The notes beneath the pieces are model-generated. The model was not told the DNA's origin and searched no databases. It saw only the letters and a list, made by a program, of their open reading frames with translations. This document shows, in pieces, positions 56,335 through 64,000 of a stretch of DNA of 64,000 nucleotides. Origin of the DNA: Antedon mediterranea. Taxonomy: Eukaryota; Echinodermata; Crinoidea; Comatulida; Antedonidae. The translations under genes and the position numbers were made by a program. The stretch is taken from positions 2,919,001 through 2,983,000 of the forward strand of contig NC_092673.1 of assembly GCF_964355755.1 (NCBI RefSeq), written 5' to 3'. The number at the start of each line of letters is the position of its first letter. Positions within the stretch are counted from its first letter, which is position 1.

Positions 56335-59300
56335 TTAAAGTTCTCTTTTCTTGAATTCCTGAAATAGAAAAAAAACAAACATTCTTTGTAAGTTCTTTTT
56401 TAGCTATAACTATGAGTTGTATTTTGAGTCATTTTATACCGATTATATAAACAAAAATAAATTCTTAAAATAATATTTATATTCATTATTTATTAGAGAA
56501 TGTTACATGGTTTTAAGCAATTCAGGCTATGCAAGATTTGCACAACAGAATTTTCACAATTTGAACCCAAACTAATATTATAAAACCTGTGATTCATACA
56601 AATATTTATAAATATATTAAAAGATTACATTTTTATTAGTTACAAAAACAATGGAAATCTGAAAAACCTTATGTAGGCGTAACCAGACCGACCCTAAAAA
56701 TATTTCCTATCCTTAACATTTTTTGGTCTGCTACGCCAACATAACCTTTTTTTTGTTGGCTTTGGGAAAAATTTAATTCTTCGATTATAGGAAATAAGTG
56801 CCTGTCATTATTGTAAACCAAATTAGTGATTCACACAATGCAACCATAGGATCCTACGCTGCCTCGGTACTTGGTTATAAGCAAGTAAATTATTCTATCT
56901 ACTGTACCTCCGCCATCAAGGATCCCATTTGAGCCGGAGACATCGTAACTGCCACGCCAGCTGCTCTTAATGCTTCAATTTTAGCCTCTGCACCTCCTTT
57001 GCCACCAGAGATGATGGCACCAGCGTGACCCATTCTCCTACCTGGTGGCGCCGTGAGGCCTGCGATGAATGATACTACTGGTTTACGATTTTCACCCTAG
57101 GATACAAGTGTCAATTTTAGATATAATGTCCATCTAAAGCTCTGTCTACACAATCTTTATGTGACAAAAAAGTGTGATGTGCCCAAATATGGTAGTGATG
57201 TGCCCAAATATGGTAGTGATGTGCCCAAATATGGTAGTGATGTGCCCAAAAATGGTAGTGATGTTCCCAAATATGGTAGTTACAGTATGTGCCCAAATAT
57301 GGTAGTTATGTGCCCAAATATGGCAGTAATTTGACAACATCATGTCCATATATGGGCACATCACATTCTTTTGTCACATAAAGTTTGATAGTGTTGACTG
57401 AGCTTTATACATTTTGAAAATGGATTTGTCTGGTTATGGTATATGCTGCTGCTTAATACCATAATAAATGTTCTACTAAACAAACCATGTTGTTAGCCTT
57501 TAGGAAATCAGCAGCTTTCTCTTCAGCTCCTCCTCCAATTTCCCCAATAAGAACGATGCCTTCTGTTTCTGGATCCTTAAGGAAGACATCAAGACAATCT
57601 ACAAAGTTGGTTCCATTGAATGGATCTCCACCAATACCTGTCAAATGAAATCAGACTCATTCTTAAGCTTGACCTCCCAGCAAATGTTTGGGTTATACAA
57701 GAGAGGATGGGGTTATACAAGAGGGGATGGGGTTATACAAGAGGGGATGGGGTTATACAAGAGGGGATGGGGTTTACAAGAGGAGATGGGAAGAGGCTCT
57801 GAAAGATGTGTACCCACATGCAAGGAAATCAACAGGATGCTGAGCTCTGGAGTGATCTAAACAGGGACAGCGCAGCGAAGAATATGTACATACTGTAGTA
57901 CAGTACTGTTGGTATATGTCGCAGCCAGACATAAGATTAAAGAACTGTTACCATCCTATCTTGGCAAGGCGAGCTCAGTGTCCTGTTTTTAGATTGCCTT
58001 GCCACATGTATCGTTGGCAGAAAAAGTATGTTTTTAATTTGTTTCCAACCTACCAACACACAGCGACTGGCCAAGTCCAACTGCAGTTGTCTGTGCTACT
58101 GCTTCATATGTTAATGTACCTGATCTTGATACAATACCTATGTTACCAGGTTTGTGGATGTGCCCTGGCATAATACCTATCTTACAAGCACCGGGCTAAA
58201 AAACAAAATAAATTAAATAAATACCAATTAGGTAAAAAATAATTGAGAAAAAAAATTATCTTAAATCTTGAAATAATTATTAAAGATTAAATTATTATTT
58301 TGTATTCTTTATACTATTTACAAGATTTGAAGAAAACTGCTAATTTTGTACTGTATTAGTGTAGTAGTGTATATTACCTTACCTGTTTTTTTGAGCATTT
58401 TAGTAGTTTTGGGAAGGATTTAATAATTAGCATACATACTTACTTTTATTATACCTGGACAGTTTGGGCCTACTAGTCTGGATTTACTTTGCCTTACTAA
58501 CTGATGTTTTACTTTCACCATATCCAACTGTGGAATTCCTTCTGTAATGCATACAATTAGGCCAATCTCAGCATCCATTGCTTCAATAATGGCTTTGGCA
58601 GCAAAAGGTGGTGGAACATATATAACAGTGGCGTCAGCACCAGTCGCTGACTTTGCCTAAAAAAGATTTAAAAATAAATGACGTTCAATACATATTTCAT
58701 TTACAATAAATTATTAATTAAAATCAAGATTGTGAGCCATTTGATAAATAGGCAAAATGCCTTAAAATGCCTCACAAGTTTGGTGGTGACATATACAAAT
58801 TATTAATTGTAAATGAATGGTTACAATATATTGCTTACTGTGTAGTCTAGGTTCTAGACCGTAATTAGTAAAAAGATAAATACATTGGCACATATGGCGT
58901 TTCATACGTATAAGACATGAACTTGTATTTTCGTTCTAGTGGTGAGGATGAATATTTCAAAATGACTATTAATTTCGCTATAATAGGTGGTTTCAGTAGG
59001 ACTCTATTTTTGAATACTTTCTGCTTTAAGGCTTCAACTCATTTTCCAATCGTGTATTCTTTTACAATTACAGTTTGAAGTGTTGCCTCAACCAATCACA
59101 ATTACTCGTTATAGACAGCACTGTCAAAGTTCATCACATTCTACTTGCCTCTTGAACGCTGTTAAATACTGGTAATCCTAGAGCGACTTCACCACCTTTT
59201 CCTGGTGTCACACCACCTACCATTTTAGTACCATACTCTAATGCTTGCTTAGTGTGGAAGGCACCCTGGAAAAAAAGACATCCTGAAAGTTAGTACAGTA

Positions 59301-60132
59301 ATACTATAAACATCAAATTGTAAAAAAGTATAGTAAAGTGGCCTCTGACTAAGGGTTGGTCGTAGTGTTAACACATATATTTCATGGGAAAGTGTCCCCT
59401 TGATTGTAAAAATACAAACCTGCTTTCCTGTGATACCCTGACATATCACCTTCGTATCTTTCGTTAAGCCCAAATTCTGCCTACTGTTGGTGTAGCATGT
59501 TCTTACTCCAGTGAGTCGCCGAGCTAGAAAAAATGTTATTGTTATTATTATTAACATGATTTCACAGGTAAATCCTTGCGCAATTTCAAATTGCGAAAAT
59601 TGTTTTTAAAAAATTGTACAGTATTTTGTTAAAAATGTATAAAACACAAAATATTGAAAACGTTGAGAAACTCAACAGTTCTTTTTTTATAACTTTATAA
59701 AAAATTTGATTTCGCCATGCAAACCTTCAAACAAATAACACTAATAAATAACATCACAATAAAATATAATAATTCGCATGTACATTTTATGTCATTCCAA
59801 CCCATCCCCGCCCCGCCCCGCCGCTTCATCCCCCGTGCTGTGGCCTGGCTGGGCCAAAACGTCCTCCTGCTGCTCCTCTTGGCCTGGCCTGTGGTGGACA
59901 GACCATGCCAGCAAGAAGGCCGGCCCAAATTCATTCGTCGGCCGGCGGGTCGGCCGGTCACATTTAATTCGTTTGCATTCTAGGCTAACGTAAAAATTTA
60001 ACTACATATTTGCAATCCATTTAATTTTCACTCTCCTAATTACTATTTCTCTAAGTTTAACACACTATAATTAATCACGTTTGTCGTAAAATTACCGAAT
60101 GTCTTTGCAAAAATTCTTGTGGAGGTAGCCAT
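56335..60132 (-). CDS. SUCLG1: Succinyl-CoA ligase (ADP/GDP-forming) alpha subunit, mitochondrial
   Basis: Eight exons in transcript order: 60132-60096, 59523-59420, 59265-59149, 58656-58444, 58195-58054, 57637-57486, 57096-56908 and 56358-56335; 325 residues (human 346). The N-terminus [16 protein letters not shown] fits a mitochondrial targeting peptide. CoA-binding part: [22 protein letters not shown] and [10 protein letters not shown]. Ligase part: [72 protein letters not shown], and [17 protein letters not shown] with the phosphohistidine (His279 here). Family knowledge: catalyses the substrate-level phosphorylation step of the TCA cycle with a beta subunit. The intron after 59149 has a GC donor (gcaagt); every other intron I read is GT-AG. 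Head-to-head with MED28. The last exon has only seven coding codons. Confidence 0.96.
57133..57406. mobile_element. MITE family b copy with an internal tandem expansion (SUCLG1 intron 6)
   Basis: Normal ends (AAAGCTCTGTCTACACAATC; GATAGTGTTGACTGAGCTTT). Between 57175 and ~57330 the ATGTGCCCAAATATGGTAGT unit is repeated about 7-8 times. Confidence 0.85.
57690..57790. repeat. 20-bp tandem repeat, ~5 copies
   Basis: Unit GGTTATACAAGAGGGGATGG in SUCLG1 intron 5, about 55 bp from exon 6. Confidence 0.95.
59810..59965. other. GC-rich block in SUCLG1 intron 1
   Basis: CCCGCCCCGCCCCGCCGCTT...GGCCGGCGGGTCGGCCGGTC. Open in several frames on both strands because of composition; no gene recognised. It resembles the CG-rich patch at ~54570 in style. 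Confidence 0.5.
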
Positions 60133-60386
60133 CTTGATCTTTTAAAATGTCGCCCTCAAGAAATACTTTTATAAACTAGAGTGTACATTATACATTGACG
60201 CGTTTCAGATCGTAAGTTTAGGATTAAACAGGGGCATTAAGATTAACAAAATAACGCGTTTTACATAAGTCAAAACGCAAAATGTCATTTATGACATTCC
60301 AGAAAAATGTAAATTTTGAAAGTTTTTTTATTGTGCATGGAAAGAAAAAAGTAGACAAGAAAAAAAACCTAAATATATCACATAAT
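60133..60386. promoter_or_regulatory. Shared divergent promoter of SUCLG1 and MED28
   Basis: Only 254 bp separate the two start codons. No TATA box at a sensible distance was evident for either gene. On the SUCLG1 strand the ATG lies within CAAGATGGCTAC, which matches the YY1-type element that often overlaps start codons of TATA-less genes. A GAGGGCG core (+ strand CGCCCTC at 60151-60157) lies just upstream. Transcription start sites are not visible from sequence, so the 5'UTRs may overlap this interval. Confidence 0.5.
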
Positions 60387-61593
60387 ATGGCCGCTGGTGG
60401 AGGAGAGAAGAACTTGGCCGAAGAAATGGAAAATGCATTCACTGTATGTTTTAGTTATAACAATGAAATATTGTTTAAAGTAACCATATCACTAGTTTAA
60501 CTCTAGGCCCCCATTATGCAGTATAAACTTTGAATACCCAGGCGTGTTCGACGCTGGAAGGGCCGTGCGGATGAACATAAACAATGAGGTCTACAGGGCC
60601 TAGCACACACACATAACTGTTTCTGCATTTTATGCACAACACACATTGAAGAGATGTTTTTCTATTGACCAGAAGTTGTCTAGGCCTAATTAATAATTGC
60701 GACAGGCTGTTACTTTTAAAACAATTTTAAATTATAAAAATTACTATTTTTAAATATTTAATATAGTAGATCAAATTAAAATGTATATTATTATAAAAGG
60801 AATGAAAACATTTGTTACTAATAGTCTAGAATAATAGCGTATTTATATTTATAGGTTACTAACATTATAATACTCTACTTCTAGTTCAGTGACCATGAAA
60901 AGTAAATTATTTATATTTCTTCTTAAAGGGTTGCTTATCAAACTTGACAAATCAAGAACATTTTAACATTGTAGATTATATGGAAGTAAAAACAGGTAAA
61001 AATAGTGACATCAATAATAATATTAATTTACACCAATATTACATCTTTATTCATAAAAACATCTTGATTTATTGAATTAAAATTGTTTTGTATTGTATTT
61101 CAAGGTGTGGAACAGGCTGTTCAAAAGTTCCTAGATGTAGCCAAAGAAATGGAAACATTCTTTCTTCAAAAACGTTTGTTACTTTCCAATAGTCATCCAA
61201 ACCAATTAGTGAGAGAGGTAAATAAACCTTTACAATTTACTGAAAGTCAGCAATGTAAATTATCATGAATTATTTTCTTGTTATTAATTTTAAAAACCCC
61301 ATTTCTTGCAGGAATGTGACGACTTGCAGGTTGAGCTCCGACGCAAAGATGTATTGATCCAAAAACAGATGAGACGATTACAGCACTGGCAGGGGGTTTT
61401 CCAATCATGTGAAAAGGGTGCACCTCCTCCCCCACCACAGCCACAACAGCAGCAACAACAAATGCCACAGATGTCCAGACAACAGTTCATGGGCACACCA
61501 GGTCATGGAAGTTTCCAAAACCAAGCTCATCAAAGCCCACTAGCTCACTTGGCCCAGGCTGCTTCAAATATAGGGGGTGGCTTTGATAGGTGA
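60387..61593 (+). CDS. MED28: Mediator complex subunit 28
   Basis: Four exons: 60387-60443, 60929-60995, 61105-61217 and 61312-61593 (stop included); 172 residues (human 178). Order: MAAGGG start, LAEEMENAFTGCLSNLTNQE, TGVEQAVQKFLDVAKEMETF, FLQKRLLLS, ECDDLQVELRRKDVLIQKQM, RRLQHWQGVF. These match the coiled-coil core of MED28 ([20 protein letters not shown] and LQRKDALVQKHLTKLRHWQ in human). The tail is Pro/Gln-rich (PPPPPQPQQQQQQ) and diverges from the vertebrate one. Family knowledge: a head-module Mediator subunit bridging activators and RNA polymerase II in the nucleus. The start chosen gives the MAAGGG N-terminus; in-frame ATGs upstream (60282, 60291) are open and cannot be excluded. Divergent from SUCLG1, convergent with LAP3. 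Confidence 0.93.
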
Positions 61594-61944
61594 TTAGGTT
61601 GCTGGAAGATGAATACATTAAAATACAATTGAAGGAACAATGGATGCTAAAAAGATTGCCATTAAAGTACCGCAGAGGTTGGACAAATATCTTTTACATC
61701 GAAGGGTCTGTTACAGTATTCCTTTCTGTACACTACAAAATGTGTGCGCTACAGATATTTTGTAACACATTACTGTACATACAGGTTACACACAAAAAAG
61801 TGTTGAGGCTCAGGTAGTAGTCAAGTTTAATATTCGTAAAAAGAAAAACATATTGGGACACACATCATCTCATACTATACTTTAGCTGGAAACAGCTATT
61901 TAAAAAGAAACAATAGAGATGTGTCTACTGTCCTCAATTATTGA

Positions 61945-61950
61945 AATAAA
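61945..61950 (+). terminator. MED28: Poly(A) signal of MED28
   Basis: AATAAA about 350 bp after the stop, followed within ~30 bases by a T-rich stretch (TGTAGTTTTATT). Confidence 0.5.
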
Positions 61951-62325
61951 CACTAATTCAAGTACATACTCTGTAGTTTTATTAAATTTTCTGTATTCTA
62001 TTAGTTATCATTGTATCTATTATTGTACACGTACATTAACTAAAAGATGTATGCCAACACACTTCACATTCCAAAGCAGTCAATAGATGATTAGTAATTG
62101 GAAACATAATTTTATTTTCATAGTTTTAATGGAAAAACACCATCATTATTGCTATTACTGTATTATTATTGCATAAAATCACATGCATCAATGATTTTGG
62201 TAGGAAAATGGACCATTCCATTTTGACAGTAGTCAGCAGCCAAAATATTTATGTATGCAGGAGAAGTAAATACCTATTATTACTTTTACATTGTTAAAAT
62301 GAGTATTGAAAAATTTAAAAAGATA

Positions 62326-62467
62326 AGCTCTATCACACTATCAAACTAGTTTGAGAAAAAAAGTGTGATGTGTCTAAATATGGTAGTGATATGACATCAT
62401 CATGTCCATATATGGGTACATAACATTTTTTTGTTCACATAAAATTTGATAGTGTAGACAGAGCTTC
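62326..62467. mobile_element. MITE family b copy between MED28 and LAP3
   Basis: TAAGCTCTATCACACTATCA ... GATAGTGTAGACAGAGCTTC. Confidence 0.8.
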
Positions 62468-62898
62468 AGAAAATTCAAGGTAAAAAATGACCAGCGACTG
62501 CAATATACACATTTATTTAGTACTATTTCGTAAACTAAACTAAAACTCCAAGTAGCCCGACACACAAGTTGTATATTGCAAATAGTTTGTTTTGTTCTTT
62601 GAATTGAAACCTTTCAAACAGTTATCTGGTGTTTTGTGGACGATGTTTTCTGGTATATGTCTCGGGCACCTCTGGGAGCAAGGATCTTGTCTGCCTTCCC
62701 CATCAACGGAAATCCACACATTCACAAATCATACAAAACTTTTTCACAATGGCGTTTTGGTTCAACATCCTCCCCACCTTTGTGATTGATATACAATACA
62801 GTGTTTATGAATGTTATTTAGATTAAAAAATTTAGCACCACTGACTTGACTTGATTCGGGCAATGATTATTTCAGTTTTATTTTGCTGCCCTCAATAG

Positions 62899-62946
62899 TC
62901 TAAAGCTCTGTCTACACTAGCAAACTAGTTTGACAAAAAAAGTGTG
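62899..62946. mobile_element. MITE family b end fragment beside the LAP3 stop
   Basis: TCTAAAGCTCTGTCTACACT...GTTTGACAAAAAAAGTGTGA, then it stops about 12 bp from the LAP3 stop codon. Confidence 0.8.
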
Positions 62947-62957
62947 AAGTCATATGC

Positions 62958-63912
62958 TTAATCCAGTGTGATGCCATTGAATTGTTCGGCAAACTCTACA
63001 AGCGTCCTCATTGGCCTTCCTATAAAACAAAAATTCATGAAACATTTGTTAAAGTACTTGGTCTAATGATGTCTAAGGCAATTCCTCAGCAATCTGTACA
63101 CATTGACAACAGGGGAAATCATTTATTTATCTGCAGTAGAACTCACTTAATAGGGGCATCCCATTGAAAAGGGTATGATCATAGCATACATACACTTCAA
63201 GTCACACTCATCTGGCATGAGGCTAATGCCTTTTGAATAGGAATGTTTCAACCCAGGAACGTTTCAACCCAGGAATGTTTCAACCCAGGAACGTTTCAGT
63301 CCAGGAACGTTTCAGTCCAGGAACGTTTCAACCCAGGAACGTTTCAACCCAGGAATGTTTCAACCCAGGAATGTTTCAACCCAGGAATGTTTCAGTCCAG
63401 GAACGTTTCAGTCCAGGAACGTTTCAACCCAGGAACGTTTCAACCCAGGAACGTTTCAACCCAGGAATGTTTCAGTCCAGGAATGTTTCAACCCAGGAAT
63501 GTTTCAGTCCAGGAATGTTTCAACCCAGGAATGTTTCAACCCAGGAATGTTTCAACCCAGGAATGTTTCAACCCAGGAATGTTTCAACCCAGGAATGTTT
63601 CAGTCCAGGAATGTTTCAACCCAGGAATGTTTCAGTCCAGGAATGTTTCAACCCAGGAATGTTTCAACCCAGGAATGTTTCAGTCCAGGAATGTTTCAGT
63701 CCAGGAATGTTTCAGTCCAGGAATGTTTCAACCCAGGAATGTTTCAGTCCAAAAGTTCAAAACATTGATCGTCTACACTACCTGACATTCCTTTGCTTAA
63801 ATATGGTACTTCATCTTTATTCAAAAACACGCCAGCAATATCAAGGTGTGCCCAATGAGGTACAGAGACAAACTCTTGAAGAAATGCAGCTGCTGTACAT
63901 GCACCTGCTGAC
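62958..63912 (-). CDS. LAP3: Cytosol (leucine) aminopeptidase, last two exons
   Basis: Two exons on the - strand: 63912-63782 (phase 2 in, phase 1 out) and 63019-62958 (stop at 62960-62958). They read SAGACTAAAFLQEFVSVPHW and AHLDIAGVFLNKDEVPYLSKGMS, then GRPMRTLVEFAEQFNGITLD. These align with the C-terminus of M17 leucine aminopeptidase (human: SAGACTAAAFLKEF, WAHLDIAGV and TGRPTRTLIEF). Family knowledge: a zinc hexameric exopeptidase removing N-terminal Leu and other residues in the cytosol. The metal-binding residues lie in upstream exons outside the window, so the gene is 5'-partial here. The intron 63020-63781 is largely a 16-bp minisatellite. A MITE-b end fragment lies just past the stop codon. 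Confidence 0.92.
63241..63752. repeat. 16-bp minisatellite, 32 copies, in the last LAP3 intron
   Basis: Unit AATGTTTCAACCCAGG with two diagnostic variable sites (AACG/AATG and CAACCC/CAGTCC). It has no stop in any + frame, so it yields three spurious long frames (up to 227 codons). Confidence 0.97.
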
Positions 63913-64000
63913 CTAAATATGCAAATAAATTAATCATAAGTAGTATTCATCAATTTGTGGATGTAATGGTATGGCAGGACATTGCCAGATATATTTTATT

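Noticed and set aside
58455-58460. GT donor in SUCLG1 exon 4 immediately after the NCP codons
   Set aside because: Using it breaks the phase into the next exon; the donor at 58443 (gtaagt) keeps PGIIK and restores phase 0.
59695-59993. Overlapping frames of 71-88 codons on both strands
   Set aside because: Composition effect of the CCCGCC-rich block in SUCLG1 intron 1; open on both strands.
63233-63916. 227-, 180- and 137-codon frames
   Set aside because: Created by the 16-bp minisatellite in a LAP3 intron; the real coding signal there is on the opposite strand at its right edge.

Overview
The window is a piece of an animal nuclear genome. It is AT-rich and intron-dense, with small exons bounded by GT...AG introns, and is crowded with short palindromic DNA transposons and SINEs. 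The proteins are clearly metazoan and most resemble deuterostome orthologues, which suggests an invertebrate deuterostome, perhaps an echinoderm or other ambulacrarian. No species marker was seen, so that placement is inference. Layout: (1) 137-39775, + strand: the 3' half of a DNA polymerase lambda gene (POLL), with three exons at 137-1490 and three at 38614-39775. They are separated by a ~37 kb intron, and the exon phases match across it. (2) Inside that intron, same strand, 28939-29388: a small gene encoding a PKA-inhibitor (PKI)-like protein with two RRNALP pseudosubstrate motifs, behind a promoter with a perfect palindromic CRE and a TATA box. (3) 40792-44366, + strand: PLPBP (pyridoxal-phosphate homeostasis protein), seven exons. 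(4) 46780-55157, - strand: HSPA9 (mitochondrial Hsp70, mortalin), thirteen exons, complete. (5) 56335-60132, - strand: SUCLG1 (succinyl-CoA ligase alpha), eight exons, one intron being GC-AG. (6) 60387-61593, + strand: MED28 (Mediator subunit 28), four exons, head-to-head with SUCLG1 across 254 bp. (7) 62958-63912, - strand: the last two exons of LAP3 (leucine aminopeptidase), converging on MED28. All exon models were built by reading splice sites and checking phase by hand. HSPA9 and SUCLG1 act in mitochondria (protein import/folding and the TCA cycle) and PLPBP in vitamin B6 homeostasis; the cluster otherwise looks like ordinary linked housekeeping genes. The remaining DNA is mostly repeats. 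Four MITE families (called a, b, c and d here) have unrelated interiors but share the same ~20 nt terminal layout (TAAAG...CACTA). At least 18 copies of family a and 19 of family b are visible, several nested in or fused to each other. There are also several tRNA-derived SINEs, one chimeric 5S-rRNA/tRNA SINE, 5'-truncated LINE tails, two large minisatellites (50 bp and 16 bp units), and a palindrome-rich TTGCGCAA element in HSPA9 intron 1. The observations most worth following are the double-pseudosubstrate PKI-like gene with its CRE promoter, the 5S-tRNA SINE, the shared ends of the four MITE families, and repeats lying directly against stop codons and splice sites.
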